Shown one piece after another: positions 51,514-60,353 of a stretch of 64,000 bases of DNA (position 1 is the first letter of the stretch; the number at the start of each line of letters is the position of its first letter). Both the position numbers and the translations under genes were made by a program. Source of the DNA: an uncultured Bacteroidales bacterium. GTDB lineage: Bacteria; Bacteroidota; Bacteroidia; Bacteroidales; Paludibacteraceae. The DNA is taken from positions 62,001 through 126,000 of the forward strand of contig CAMOJA010000004.1 in assembly GCA_946616535.1 (NCBI GenBank), given 5' to 3'. Under the pieces are notes generated by a model. It saw only the letters and a program-made list of their open reading frames with translations, ran no database searches and had not been told where the DNA came from.

Positions 51514-51796
51514 AGGTCCATTCAAACTCGTATCCAAGGGCAGAGGCCATCTTCTCCATATCGGAGACTTTGCAGTCATCCACGGCAAAGCGTGTGCTCA
51601 TGCTTTGCCGGGAAATCCCTACGCGGCGGGCTAGTTCAGCAAGGGAGACGTTTTCATCCATCAGGTAGTCAAACACCGGACGCAGACGGAAGCCTTTCTT
51701 CGTTCCGGGAGAAAAGGGCAATCTGGTTCTTGAATTCGCAGGTACAGGGGTCTCTGCGGCATTTTTTACCGCTTCATTTTTTGCTTGGTTTTCCAT
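51494..51796 (-). CDS. XRE-family transcriptional regulator
   Basis: 100 residues from ATG 51796 (a GTG directly in front is less likely). The HTH reads VSLAELARRVGISRQSMSTR. An unstructured, Ala/Pro-rich N-terminus of about 35 residues precedes it. It is convergent with the coupling-protein gene, overlapping it by 20 bp. A perfect inverted repeat (51868-51888) lies upstream in the gap to the divergent Toprim gene. It may control the element's replication or excision genes. Confidence 0.8.
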   Translation of the reverse strand: MENQAKNEAVKNAAETPVPANSRTRLPFSPGTKKGFRLRPVFDYLMDENVSLAELARRVGISRQSMSTRFAVDDCKVSDMEKMASALGYEFEWTFKKKEQ

Positions 51797-51867
51797 CACT
51801 TTTCTTTTTCAAATTTTGGCGTTTCGGGCGCAATGCTTTCCTTTGCAATGTCAAAGCATAACATCCG

Positions 51868-51888
51868 TTGTCAAAATTAACTTGACAA
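51868..51888. promoter_or_regulatory. Perfect inverted repeat, candidate operator between XRE and Toprim genes
   Basis: Arms TTGTCAA and TTGACAA with a 7-nt spacer. A second short repeat CTTTG/CAAAG lies at 51841-51856. Located in the 145-bp divergent gap, hence a likely operator for the XRE protein. Confidence 0.6.
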
Positions 51889-51941
51889 AGGTAAACAGAA
51901 AATTTGGTAAAACAAGCGAAAAAATGAATTAATTTCAAGCC

Positions 51942-52844
51942 ATGTTTGAAAACCCGCTATACAACATACCACTGGAGAAGGTGCTGGAAGCTCTCGGCTC
52001 ACGGAGAGGGAGGGAGAAGAACATGTGGACATCACCTATGAGGGAGGAGACAAAAGCGTCGCTTCATGTGGATCCTGTCAAGAACGTCTGGTATGACTTC
52101 GGTATCACAAGAGGCGGGACCAATGTGGACCTTGTGATGATGGTCAAGCGCTGCACCAAGCGGGAAGCATACCGCTTCCTAGGCAGACTGGTTCCGGAGC
52201 ACCAACGAACAAATGTGGTGGCTAAACCGGAGGATCAAAGACCTTCCTGTTATATCAAAATTGTTCGTGATATTCAGAGTAGCTACTTGCTGCAATACCT
52301 GGAGAGCAGGAAGATTCCAGCAGAACTTGCCCGTCGCTACCTGAAGGAGATTATTATTTTCGACCCGAGCAAAAACGTACATTACACGCTGCTCGGGATT
52401 CCCAATAACGCTGGAGGATACGCAATGCGTTCACCAAGCGGAATCAAATCCACTAATAAGGCTGGTGTTACTACTATAAATAAGGAAGGGAAACTATCGA
52501 GCAAACCTTCCTCCAGCAAAGTGGCTGTTTTTGAGGGGATTTTTGACTTCCTATCCTGGAGAGTGATGCAAAGCTGCGAACTACCCAGTTGCGATGCCGT
52601 TATCTTGAACTCTGTCAACAATCTGAAAAAGGCAGCCGAATACCTGAACCAGCACGATGGGGCGACTTGCTTCCTAGACAACGATGCCGCTGGTGAGCGC
52701 TGCTACCAGAGTATTCACGATTTGATGAAAGGTAAGGACGTTATTGATATGTCCGACCTCTATGGCGATTACAAAGACATCAGTGAAATGCTGGAGCGGT
52801 CTCGGGGATACTCAGCGAATATGACTATGACACCACGCCTATGA
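51942..52844 (+). CDS. Toprim-domain primase-like protein
   Basis: 300 residues. The N-terminus WTSPMREETKASLHVDPVKN then VWYDFGITRGGTNVDLVMMV matches primase CHC2 domains but without the zinc Cys residues, as is common on mobile elements. The Toprim core has the Glu of VAVFEGIFDFLSW and the DxD of CFLDNDAAGERCYQ. It likely primes replication of the element or of the transferred strand. The stop overlaps the excisionase start by 4 bp (ATGA). Confidence 0.85.
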   Translation: MFENPLYNIPLEKVLEALGSRRGREKNMWTSPMREETKASLHVDPVKNVWYDFGITRGGTNVDLVMMVKRCTKREAYRFLGRLVPEHQRTNVVAKPEDQRPSCYIKIVRDIQSSYLLQYLESRKIPAELARRYLKEIIIFDPSKNVHYTLLGIPNNAGGYAMRSPSGIKSTNKAGVTTINKEGKLSSKPSSSKVAVFEGIFDFLSWRVMQSCELPSCDAVILNSVNNLKKAAEYLNQHDGATCFLDNDAAGERCYQSIHDLMKGKDVIDMSDLYGDYKDISEMLERSRGYSANMTMTPRL

Positions 52845-53113
52845 AAGATCATAATGAAACACAGGAGCCTGATCTTTCTGTGCTGATTAAGGCTCTTACA
52901 TCGGCATTCAACCTCACGCTTAGGGTATACACAGTAGAAAAACTCGCCAACCTTTTGGGGGTCAGCGAGCGTACGATTCGCCGTTATAGGGAAGATGGTT
53001 ATTTGTCTTATACCAAAGTTGGGGATAAGTACTATTTCTCAGATGATGATGTGAGGGAATTCTTGATGAACAATCACTTCGAGTCTTTCAAGAAACAACG
53101 GGGCCATCGTTGA
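52841..53113 (+). CDS. Excisionase-type helix-turn-helix protein
   Basis: 90 residues. A MerR/excisionase-like winged helix: VYTVEKLANLLGVSERTIRR, followed by the wing YLSYTKVGDKYYFSDDDVRE. Proteins of this type usually bend DNA for integrase-driven excision. It is coupled to the Toprim gene by a 4-bp overlap and is convergent with the integrase, overlapping its 3' end by 26 bp. Confidence 0.8.
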   Translation: MKDHNETQEPDLSVLIKALTSAFNLTLRVYTVEKLANLLGVSERTIRRYREDGYLSYTKVGDKYYFSDDDVREFLMNNHFESFKKQRGHR

Positions 53114-54431
53114 CGCAGCCTGGTTTGGAAGAAAAATTAAATGGCATCTTCTCCATCACGGCGTTGTCCAGCGTCTGGTCCAGGAACTGGGCATAGACCC
53201 TTTCAGTAATAGAAGATGTCGAATGGCCAAGCAGCGTGCTAATCATGTGAACATCCATTCCATTGTTCAGGGCCTGAACGGCAAAAGAATGCCTAGCTAC
53301 GTGCATGGTCAGTGTAAAAGGCAACTTCATTTTCTCACCCCATGCCCGCAAGCTTGTTTGAAAATTACGGTTCTTGGCTTTCAGCGTCATGTCAAGCTTT
53401 GCCGCGTCTGCAAGATTGAAATCTTCCGGAAGGCAATTGAATACAAATCTGGGATTTTTGTCCAGTTTCTTGTATTTTTCCAAAATCTCTATTGCTTCGT
53501 CACACAAAGGTACGCGGAGACGTTTCTTTGTCTTGACAATCTTTTTGACTAGTTCGCGCGTTTCCATGTCTATTTGCGACCATTCGAGCGTTACAAGATC
53601 TGAAACGCGCAAACCGCATGCGTAATAAGAAAACAAAAAAATGTCCATGATACGATGGCGACGGACATCTGTGGTCTCTTTGTAAAAAGAGCGGAACTGT
53701 TGAATCTGCTCTTCTGTAAGATAACGGACAACCCTTTCGTGGTCTCCTTCATTCTCGTATTGACGTGAATTGATATCGAAATACGCCTGGCCAATTGCCG
53801 TTGAGATTCTGGCATCCAAGAGTCCATTATCAGAAGCATAACGAGAAGCAAGGATGATGGGAGCTATTTTTTTATTAATAGCGTCTTTGGATGTCATATG
53901 CTTTTCATTAAGATTGTACTCCTTATATTTCTCAATGAGAGCTACAGTTACGTTACTGACACGGGGTTCAGGGATTCTTTTCTCAGCAAGGAATTTCCGG
54001 AAATTGCGGATACTAAGCTGGGCGTTGTAGTAAGTGGAATAGCTCAATTTCCCATTCTCATAACGCATTTCATTATACTTATCGGCAAAGTCAACGAAAT
54101 TGGCATCCTTACCCATATTATTGTAGTCACCTTTGACAATAGACCTAAGAACTTCAACTGTAATGATGTCATCACATGCTTGTAATTCACTGTCGATCTT
54201 TGATTTGAAAGCGGCGAGCTTCTTATTGAGCCTCGTGGCATCCGGGCATTTTGCCCTTACTTCCTGCTTAGCTGCGTTCCAATTGTCGGGGTGAAGGAAA
54301 ATGCCGGTGGACCGATAAATGGGTACGGAGTCCAAGACGTACTGGATATTCAATGCTCGTTCACCACTTGGATTTGGACCGTTCCTAAAGACAAATCGGC
54401 CTCGTGGAGTATCTGACTTAACTTTTCCCAT
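53088..54431 (-). CDS. Tyrosine recombinase (integrase)
   Basis: 447 residues from ATG 54431. A Met codon at 54449 would lie inside the -7 element, so it is rejected. Arm-binding (about 1-95), SAM-like core-binding (about 110-215) and catalytic domains are visible. The active-site residues are ACGLRVSDL (Arg), VKTKKRLRVPL (Lys), HVARHSFAV (His-x-x-Arg), LLGHSTSSIT (His) and ERVYAQFL (Tyr nucleophile). It should integrate and excise the element. It lies at the right end of the mobile region, with its start near the candidate attachment region. Confidence 0.94.
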   Translation of the reverse strand: MGKVKSDTPRGRFVFRNGPNPSGERALNIQYVLDSVPIYRSTGIFLHPDNWNAAKQEVRAKCPDATRLNKKLAAFKSKIDSELQACDDIITVEVLRSIVKGDYNNMGKDANFVDFADKYNEMRYENGKLSYSTYYNAQLSIRNFRKFLAEKRIPEPRVSNVTVALIEKYKEYNLNEKHMTSKDAINKKIAPIILASRYASDNGLLDARISTAIGQAYFDINSRQYENEGDHERVVRYLTEEQIQQFRSFYKETTDVRRHRIMDIFLFSYYACGLRVSDLVTLEWSQIDMETRELVKKIVKTKKRLRVPLCDEAIEILEKYKKLDKNPRFVFNCLPEDFNLADAAKLDMTLKAKNRNFQTSLRAWGEKMKLPFTLTMHVARHSFAVQALNNGMDVHMISTLLGHSTSSITERVYAQFLDQTLDNAVMEKMPFNFSSKPGCVNDGPVVS

Positions 54432-54446
54432 AACATATACTTTTTG

Positions 54447-54478
54447 CAAATATACTTCTTTTATACATTTTTTCCAAA
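54447..54478 (-). promoter_or_regulatory. Promoter of integrase gene
   Basis: On the minus strand TTTG (54478-54475), 20-bp spacer, TATATTTG (54454-54447): full consensus match. Decides the start at 54431. Confidence 0.8.
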
Positions 54479-54505
54479 CTTACTAGTCAAGTTTTTAGTA
54501 AGTTT
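54476..54505. repeat. Inverted repeat overlapping integrase promoter
   Basis: Perfect 10-bp arms AAACTTACTA and TAGTAAGTTT, 10-nt loop, overlapping the -33 box. Candidate operator or integrase/excisionase binding site. Confidence 0.7.
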
Positions 54506-54520
54506 ATTTGTCCACATGCG

Positions 54521-54550
54521 GCCGTAGAATGCCGTAGGAGGCCGATGGCG
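54521..54550. repeat. Three tandem 10-bp repeats near element end
   Basis: GCCGTAGAAT, GCCGTAGGAG and GCCGATGGCG are contiguous. Short direct repeats upstream of an integrase gene often are arm-type sites; the attachment core itself is not identified. Confidence 0.5.
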
Positions 54551-54584
54551 AAAATGTAAAAAACAATGCTAATAAGCGTAAAAA

Positions 54585-54605
54585 AGCGCCCCAAAACAGG
54601 GCGCT
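54585..54605 (-). terminator. Terminator of DUF2795 gene
   Basis: Perfect 7-bp arms AGCGCCC and GGGCGCT, 7-nt loop. On the minus strand the stem is followed by TTTTTT. It lies 72 bp after the stop at 54678. Confidence 0.75.
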
Positions 54606-54677
54606 CAATTCGTTAAATCGCTTATTTTCAATTATTTAGCCAAATTAATAAAGCATGGCATAATAGCAGAAAACGTC

Positions 54678-54902
54678 TTAATACTCTTCCTCATTCCACA
54701 TGAAGTCTTCCTTGGTGGGGTAGTCGGGCCAGATGTCTTCAATGGATTCGTAGATTTCTGCGTTGTCGTCGTCCAGTTCCTCCAGGTTCTCGATGACCTC
54801 GTCGGGGGCGCAGGTACGGGTGGCGTAGTCGATAAGTTCGTCTTTGGTTGCCGGCCACGGAGCGTCGTCCAGTGCACTGGCTAGTTCAAGTGTCCAAAAC
54901 AT
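54678..54902 (-). CDS. DUF2795-family small acidic protein
   Basis: 74 residues with a marked negative charge (Asp/Glu-rich C-terminus DEVIENLEELDDDNAEIYES). The N-terminal half ASALDDAPWPATKDELIDYA matches DUF2795 (A-L-D-PWPATK-EL-YA), a family of unknown function with a small helical fold. It is followed by its own terminator (54585-54605) and preceded by a -7 element at 54922-54929. It marks the start of the core chromosome to the right of the mobile element. Confidence 0.8.
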   Translation of the reverse strand: MFWTLELASALDDAPWPATKDELIDYATRTCAPDEVIENLEELDDDNAEIYESIEDIWPDYPTKEDFMWNEEEY

Positions 54903-54921
54903 ATTCTTCTGTATTTTCGCG

Positions 54922-54929
54922 CAAATATA
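54922..54929 (-). promoter_or_regulatory. -7 element of DUF2795 gene
   Basis: TATATTTG on the minus strand, 20 bp upstream of the ATG. No -33 TTTG at the right spacing. Confidence 0.5.
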
Positions 54930-54961
54930 GGTAAAAAAATGATATAATGAATTTTTTTCGC

Positions 54962-54969
54962 TAATTTTG
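54962..54969 (+). promoter_or_regulatory. Possible -7 element of folE
   Basis: TAATTTTG matches TAnnTTTG, 27 bp upstream of ATG 54996. No -33 box was found. Confidence 0.4.
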
Positions 54970-54995
54970 CAGTCCTTTTTTCAAAATTGGCAATC

Positions 54996-55586
54996 ATGGC
55001 ATACAGGAAGATAGAGCAGTACGACGAAAATACCACGCAGGAGATCGCCGGCCACATCAAGGCCATCCTGGGACTTCTGGGTGAGGACGTGAACCGCGAG
55101 GGTCTTCTCAAGACCCCCGAGCGCGTGGCCAAAGCCATGCAGTTCCTTACGCAGGGCTATTTCCAGAACGGCGAAGAGATTGTCAAGAGCGCCGTGTTCC
55201 AGGAGCCCTACAACCACATGGTCATTGTCAAGGACATTGAACTCTTCTCCCTGTGCGAGCACCACATGCTTCCCTTCATCGGCAAAGCCCATGTGGCCTA
55301 TATCCCCAAAGGAGAGATCACCGGCCTTTCCAAGGTAGCCCGCGTGGTGGAAACCTTCGCGCGCCGTCTGCAGGTGCAGGAACGCCTCACCGAGCAAATC
55401 CGCGACTGCATCCAGGAATCCCTGCATCCGCTGGGTGTAGCAGTGGTCATCGAAGCCATGCACACCTGCATGTCCATGCGCGGCGTCCAGAAGTCCAATG
55501 CCGTTACCACCACATCGGCCTTCTCCGGTATTTTCCTCCGCAGCGACAAAACCCGCAACGAGTTCCTTAAGCTCATCGAAAAATAA
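54996..55586 (+). CDS. folE: GTP cyclohydrolase I
   Basis: 196 residues from ATG 54996. Converts GTP to 7,8-dihydroneopterin triphosphate, the first step of folate (tetrahydropterin) synthesis. The family signatures are [20 protein letters not shown] (zinc Cys and His), [20 protein letters not shown] and [20 protein letters not shown] (second zinc Cys, with the catalytic His region). Length and motifs are those of an ordinary type IA enzyme. It is a core gene immediately after the DUF2795 gene on the other strand. A short gap separates it from htpG, which may be co-transcribed. Confidence 0.97.
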   Translation: MAYRKIEQYDENTTQEIAGHIKAILGLLGEDVNREGLLKTPERVAKAMQFLTQGYFQNGEEIVKSAVFQEPYNHMVIVKDIELFSLCEHHMLPFIGKAHVAYIPKGEITGLSKVARVVETFARRLQVQERLTEQIRDCIQESLHPLGVAVVIEAMHTCMSMRGVQKSNAVTTTSAFSGIFLRSDKTRNEFLKLIEK

Positions 55587-55694
55587 TCTCTGCCAAATTG
55601 GCAGAAAACGGGCCATTGGCTTATAATTTGACTACAAGGATGCGACCTCTTCATGGAGGCCGCTTTTTGTGAAATTATAAGACCTATATATATT

Positions 55695-57680
55695 ATGGCA
55701 AACAAAGGACAGATTGGAGTAACCACCGAGAACATCTTCCCGGTTATCAAACAGTTTTTGTACAGCGACCACGAGATTTTCCTGCGGGAACTGGTCGCGA
55801 ATGCCGTGGATGCCACGCAGAAGATAAAGGCCCTGGCCGCTTCCGGAGACTGCAAGGCGGAGATCGGAGACCTCCAGGTGCATATCGAACTGGACGAGAA
55901 AGAAAAGACCCTCAAGATTATCGATAACGGTATCGGCATGACGGAGGAAGAGGTTGACAAGTACATCAATCAGATTGCCTTCTCCAGCGCCGGCGAGTTC
56001 CTGGAAAAATACAAGGACCAGATTGGAAACATCATCGGCCACTTTGGCCTGGGCTTCTACAGCGCCTTCATGGTGGCAAAGAAAGTGACCATCGAGACGC
56101 TCTCCTGGAAGGAAGGCGCCAAGGCCGTGAAATGGAGCTGCGACGGTTCTCCCGCCTATGAGATGGAAGAATGCGAAAAGGCCGACAGGGGTACCACCAT
56201 CACCCTCTTCCTGGACGACGATTCCAAGGAGTACGCCGAGAAATCCCGTATCGAGGGCCTTCTGAACAAATACTGCAAGTTCATGCCCGTTCCCATCGTC
56301 TTTGGAAAGGAACAGGAGTGGAAGGACGGCAAGTACGTCGATACCGACAAGGACAAGATCATCAACTCCGTGGAGCCGCTCTGGACCAAAGCCCCCAGCG
56401 AACTCAAGGACGAGGACTACAAGAACTTCTACCGCACCCTCTTCCCCATGAACGAGGAACCGCTGTTCTGGATCCACCTGAACGTAGACTATCCCTTCAA
56501 CCTCACGGGTATCCTCTACTTCCCCAAGCTGAAGGACCGCGTGGCCGTGGAGCGTAACAAGATTTCCCTCTACTGCAACCAGATGTTCGTGACAGACCAT
56601 GTGGACAATATCGTCCCGGACTTCATGACCCTCCTGCACGGTGTCATCGACTCCCCGGACATCCCGCTGAACGTTTCCCGCAGCTACCTCCAGAGCGACG
56701 CCTCCGTAAAGAAGATCTCCACCTACATCACCAAGAAGGTGGCCGACCGCCTGGAAAGCATCTTCAAGGAAGAACGCGCCCAGCTGGAAGAGAAGTGGGA
56801 CAACCTCAAGCTCTTCATCGAGTACGGCATGCTCTCCGACGAAAAGTTCTGCGAGCGCGCTCTCAAGTTCGCTCTTCTCAAGAACACGGACGGCAAGTAC
56901 TTCAGCTTCGACGAGTATAAAGAGGCTGTCAAGAATGCCCAGACGGACAAAGACAAAAAACTGGTTTACCTCTACGCCACCAAGCCCCAGGACCAGTATG
57001 CCTTTATCCAGGCTGCCAAGGACAAGGGCTATGACGTCCTCCTCATGGACTGCGAACTGGACAGCCACTACGTGAACCTGCTGGAGCAGAAACTCACCGA
57101 CACCCGCTTCGCCCGCGTGGACTCCGACGCCGTGGAGAACCTCATCCCCAAGGAAGACAAGATCAAGCCCGAGATGAAGGAAGACGAGCGCTACGACCTC
57201 GAGAACCTCTTCAAAGCCGTCCTCCCCGAAGGAAACGACTACTATGTGGTAGGAGAGAACCTCGGAGAGACATCGGCCCCTATCCTTATCACCCAGAACG
57301 AATTCATGCGCCGTTACCGCGAAATGAGCGCCCTGGGTGGCGGCATGAACTTCTACGGCTCCATGCCCGAGAGCTACAACATCACCGTGAACATGGAGAA
57401 CCCCCTCGTGCAGAAGATCTGGAGCGCCAAGCAGGCCGATGTAAAGCCGCAGGCCGAGCTTCCCGCCGAAGCCCCCGAAAGCGCTTCGGAGGAGGAAAAG
57501 ACCAAGGCCCGCGAAGCCCGCGAGGCCGTGCGCAAGGAACACCGGGCCGATGTCCAGGCCTTCGCAACCGGTAACGAGCTCCTGCACCAGATTGTAGACC
57601 TGGCCCTCCTGGGCAGCGGCATGCTCAAAGGCAAGCCCCTGGCCGATTTCATCGCACGCAGCTACAGCCTGCTCAAATAG
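55695..57680 (+). CDS. htpG: HtpG molecular chaperone (Hsp90 family)
   Basis: 661 residues from ATG 55695, the start of the conserved N-terminus (GQIGVTTENIFPVIKQFLYS). The GHKL ATPase domain shows FLRELVANAVDATQKI, DNGIGMTEEEVDKYINQ and GHFGLGFYSAFMVAKK. The middle and dimerisation domains follow (FNLTGILYFPKLKD, DVPLNVSRSYLQ-like IPLNVSRSYLQSD). A charged Glu/Ala-rich linker near residue 600 (ASEEEKTKAREAREAVRKEH) precedes the C-terminal segment. Acts as an ATP-dependent chaperone in stress. A strong bidirectional terminator follows. Confidence 0.97.
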   Translation: MANKGQIGVTTENIFPVIKQFLYSDHEIFLRELVANAVDATQKIKALAASGDCKAEIGDLQVHIELDEKEKTLKIIDNGIGMTEEEVDKYINQIAFSSAGEFLEKYKDQIGNIIGHFGLGFYSAFMVAKKVTIETLSWKEGAKAVKWSCDGSPAYEMEECEKADRGTTITLFLDDDSKEYAEKSRIEGLLNKYCKFMPVPIVFGKEQEWKDGKYVDTDKDKIINSVEPLWTKAPSELKDEDYKNFYRTLFPMNEEPLFWIHLNVDYPFNLTGILYFPKLKDRVAVERNKISLYCNQMFVTDHVDNIVPDFMTLLHGVIDSPDIPLNVSRSYLQSDASVKKISTYITKKVADRLESIFKEERAQLEEKWDNLKLFIEYGMLSDEKFCERALKFALLKNTDGKYFSFDEYKEAVKNAQTDKDKKLVYLYATKPQDQYAFIQAAKDKGYDVLLMDCELDSHYVNLLEQKLTDTRFARVDSDAVENLIPKEDKIKPEMKEDERYDLENLFKAVLPEGNDYYVVGENLGETSAPILITQNEFMRRYREMSALGGGMNFYGSMPESYNITVNMENPLVQKIWSAKQADVKPQAELPAEAPESASEEEKTKAREAREAVRKEHRADVQAFATGNELLHQIVDLALLGSGMLKGKPLADFIARSYSLLK

Positions 57681-57710
57681 CCGTGATGCGGAAATGCCTT
57701 GCTAACAGGC

Positions 57711-57760
57711 ACTTATAAAAATTCTCCCTGTCGAAAACGACGGGGAGAATTTTTATAAGT
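57711..57760. terminator. Bidirectional terminator between htpG and acyl-CoA synthetase gene
   Basis: 18-bp perfect arms (ACTTATAAAAATTCTCCC at 57711-57728, and its complement at 57743-57760) extended by an inner GTCG/CGAC stem with an AAAA loop and one G-T pair. T-rich flanks on both sides fit two convergent genes. Confidence 0.88.
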
Positions 57761-57791
57761 ATTTGATAGTAAACGATTTGTAAATCACGCC

Positions 57792-59441
57792 CTATTTGTA
57801 CAGGAAGCGGCGGATAGACATCTTCGGGGTTTTCTCGAAGGGCTTGTCCATGAGCTCCACCTTGGCAATCTGGCTGTAGCCGGGCAGCTGGCGGTTGGCA
57901 CCCAGGCGGATGTTCTCCGGGATTTCGGCCTTGGCCTCGCTGTCCAGAAGGGCAGTGGCAATGGCCTGTTCGTCGGGGAAGACCAGGGCGACCAGCTTGC
58001 CGCCGCGCTCTACCACCACGGATTCCATCACATAAGGCTGGTTGTTCACCACAGCCTCCAGTTCCTCGGGGTAGATGTTCTGGCCGGAAGGACCCAGGAT
58101 CATGTTCTTGGAGCGGCCGCGGATGAAGATGTTGCCATCGGCATCCATGATACCGAGGTCTCCGGTGCGGAGCCAGCCGTCTTCCGTGAAGGCATTGGCC
58201 GTAGCTTCCTCGTTCTTGTAGTAGCCGATGGTGATGTTTTCACCGCGGGCCTGGATTTCACCTACCACGTGGTGCGGGTCTTCGGAGTCGATGCGGACCT
58301 CGGCAACGTCTACGGCCTTGCCGCAGGAACCGGCCACATACTTGGTCCAGTGCTCATAGGCCAGGAGCGGGCAGGCTTCCGTCATGCCGTAACCCACCAG
58401 GTAGGGGAACTTGATCTTCTTGAACAGGCGCTCCACCTCCGGGTTGAGGGCTGCGCCGCCCATGATGAACTCCTGCACGTTGCCGCCGAAAGCCTGTACC
58501 AGGCCGTCCTTCACCTTCTTATAAATAATGTTGTTGAGGCCGGGAATCTTGGTGAGCACCTTGATGAGCGGCTTGTCCAGGGTGGGCTTGACCTTGGACT
58601 TGTAGATCTTCTCCATGACCAGCGGAACGGTGATGAGGAGGTAGGGCTTTACCTCGGCGAAGGCCTTGATGAGGGATGCCGGGGTAGGGGCCTTGCCCAG
58701 CCAGTAAATGGACGTTCCGTTGCAGAGGGGATAGAGGAATTCGATCACGAGGCCGTACATGTGGGCCATGGGCAGCATGGATACCATCTTGTCTCCGGCG
58801 GGCACGTTGCGCTGGCTGAAGTCTACGTTGGCACTGAAGTTACGGTAGGTGAGCATGACGCCCTTGGGGTCTCCGGTAGAGCCGGAGGTGTAGTTGATGG
58901 TGGAGAGGTCGTCCCAGTTGTCGGTGGGGAAGACGACGTCCTCGGGGCCGAACCCCTTGGGGTACTTCTCGGCGAAGAGCTGGTCCAGGTTGTCTACGGT
59001 TTCCTGGATCTTGGCGTCGCGGCAGAAGAGTATCTTCCAGTTGTCTACGTCGAAGACCACCTTGAGGGCGGGCATTTTCTCCGGGTTCATCTTGGCCCAG
59101 CGGGCGGCGTTGGTGAACAGGGCGATGCTGTCGCTATGATTCACCAGGCCCATGACGCTCTCGGGGGTGAAATCGGCCAGGATGGGGACGATGACCGTCT
59201 CGAAGGTATTGACGGCCAGGTATGCGAAGCCCCACTTGGCGCCGTTGTTGGCGCAGAGGGCTATCTTGTCTCCTTTCTGGAAGCCGGCCTTTTCAAACAC
59301 AATGTGGAAGCGGGCAATGTCCGTTGCCATCTGTGCGTAGGTGAAGGAGTCTCCTCCTATGGTGTTGAGGGCAGGTTTGTTCCAGAACTTTCGGGTTGCG
59401 TCCTGCAGACGCTGCAGATAATGCGGATAGTTGGTTGCCAT
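57792..59441 (-). CDS. Long-chain fatty-acid/AMP-dependent acyl-CoA synthetase
   Basis: 549 residues from ATG 59441 (MATNYPHYLQ). A GTG at 59471 lies at the edge of the -7 element and is less likely. ANL-superfamily motifs: TINYTSGSTGDPKGVMLTYR (ATP-binding loop), YGMTEACPLLA, DGWLRTGDLGIMDADGNIFI and GRSKNMILGPSGQNIYPEEL. Catalyses ATP-dependent activation of a carboxylic (probably fatty) acid to the acyl-CoA. Lone gene, convergent with htpG. Chain length cannot be decided from sequence. Confidence 0.92.
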   Translation of the reverse strand: MATNYPHYLQRLQDATRKFWNKPALNTIGGDSFTYAQMATDIARFHIVFEKAGFQKGDKIALCANNGAKWGFAYLAVNTFETVIVPILADFTPESVMGLVNHSDSIALFTNAARWAKMNPEKMPALKVVFDVDNWKILFCRDAKIQETVDNLDQLFAEKYPKGFGPEDVVFPTDNWDDLSTINYTSGSTGDPKGVMLTYRNFSANVDFSQRNVPAGDKMVSMLPMAHMYGLVIEFLYPLCNGTSIYWLGKAPTPASLIKAFAEVKPYLLITVPLVMEKIYKSKVKPTLDKPLIKVLTKIPGLNNIIYKKVKDGLVQAFGGNVQEFIMGGAALNPEVERLFKKIKFPYLVGYGMTEACPLLAYEHWTKYVAGSCGKAVDVAEVRIDSEDPHHVVGEIQARGENITIGYYKNEEATANAFTEDGWLRTGDLGIMDADGNIFIRGRSKNMILGPSGQNIYPEELEAVVNNQPYVMESVVVERGGKLVALVFPDEQAIATALLDSEAKAEIPENIRLGANRQLPGYSQIAKVELMDKPFEKTPKMSIRRFLYK

Positions 59442-59470
59442 AAACTGTTCTAAAGGTTTTAGTACATCCA

Positions 59471-59478
59471 CAAAGATA
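59471..59478 (-). promoter_or_regulatory. -7 element of acyl-CoA synthetase gene
   Basis: TATCTTTG on the minus strand, 30 bp upstream of ATG 59441. No clear -33 box. Confidence 0.45.
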
Positions 59479-59499
59479 GCAATTTTTTTGAAAAATCAG

Positions 59500-59507
59500 T
59501 ATATTTG
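59500..59507 (+). promoter_or_regulatory. -7 element of HAD-aguB-aguA operon
   Basis: TATATTTG, 6 bp before ATG 59514; no clear -33 box. It and the element at 59471-59478 form a compact divergent promoter region. Confidence 0.5.
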
Positions 59508-59513
59508 CAGAAT

Positions 59514-60353
59514 ATGAGACGCAAACCCATCATAGCGCTTATCTACGACTTCGACGGCACCCTTTCTCCTGGAAACATGCAGGAGTTCGGCTTCATCCAG
59601 GCCATCGGCCAAACCCCCGCGGAGTTCTGGGACAAGAGCAACCGCATTGCCGTGGGGCAGGACGCCTCCAACATCCTCGCCTATATGAAACTCATGTATG
59701 ACGAGGCCAAGGCCAGCGGCATCAAGCTCACCCGTGAAGATTTTGCCCGCTATGGAAAGGACATCAAGCTGTACGAAGGCGTGCGGGACTGGTTCCAGAA
59801 CGTAAACGACTATGGCAAGGCGCACGGAGTCATCATCGAGCACTACATCAACTCCTCCGGTCTCACGGAAATCATCGAGGGCTCTCCCATTGCCAGTGCC
59901 TTCAAGCACATTTTCGCCGGCAGTTTCATCTACGATGAGAAGGGGGAGGCTGAATGGCCCGGCATCGCCGTGGACTACACCGCCAAGACGCAGTACCTGT
60001 TCAAGATCCAGAAGGGCATCTTCTCTTCCCGGGACGCAGAGAAAGTGAACGAGTCCCTGGCCGATGAAGCCAAACGCATCCCGTTCACCAACATGATTTA
60101 TTTTGGAGACGGAGAAACCGACGTCCCTTCCATGAAGCTGGTCTCCATGTTCGGGGGCAATGCCATTGCCGTCTTCGACCCTTCCCGCCCCGCCAAGAAG
60201 GCCGTAGCGCAGAAGCTGCTCCGCCAGGGGCGCGTCAACTTCATTACGCCGGCATCCTACACGAAGGATTCCCGCACATTCCGTCTGGTCTGCGCCATCA
60301 TAGACAAAGTCAAAGCAGACAGTGAATTACATCAATTCAGCCGATACAGGTAA
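59514..60353 (+). CDS. HAD-superfamily phosphatase
   Basis: 279 residues from ATG 59514. The HAD nucleophile motif is IYDFDGTLSP (Asp), with the motif III/IV segment MIYFGDGETDVPSMKLV. A helical cap lies between (about 30-110). The closest resemblance is to phosphoserine phosphatase-like haloacid dehalogenase enzymes, but the substrate is not clear. It lies 0 bp upstream of aguB (TAA directly followed by ATG), so it is co-transcribed with the two putrescine-synthesis genes; whether it belongs to that pathway is uncertain. Confidence 0.82.
   Translation: MRRKPIIALIYDFDGTLSPGNMQEFGFIQAIGQTPAEFWDKSNRIAVGQDASNILAYMKLMYDEAKASGIKLTREDFARYGKDIKLYEGVRDWFQNVNDYGKAHGVIIEHYINSSGLTEIIEGSPIASAFKHIFAGSFIYDEKGEAEWPGIAVDYTAKTQYLFKIQKGIFSSRDAEKVNESLADEAKRIPFTNMIYFGDGETDVPSMKLVSMFGGNAIAVFDPSRPAKKAVAQKLLRQGRVNFITPASYTKDSRTFRLVCAIIDKVKADSELHQFSRYR

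Noticed and set aside
55632..57587. 651-codon open frame antisense to htpG
   Set aside because: High-GC codon bias opens the opposite strand; Val/Leu/Gly/His-rich and without any domain, while htpG on the other strand is certain.
58269..59453. Long open frame antisense to the acyl-CoA synthetase gene
   Set aside because: Same shadow effect; the synthetase motifs on the minus strand are clear.
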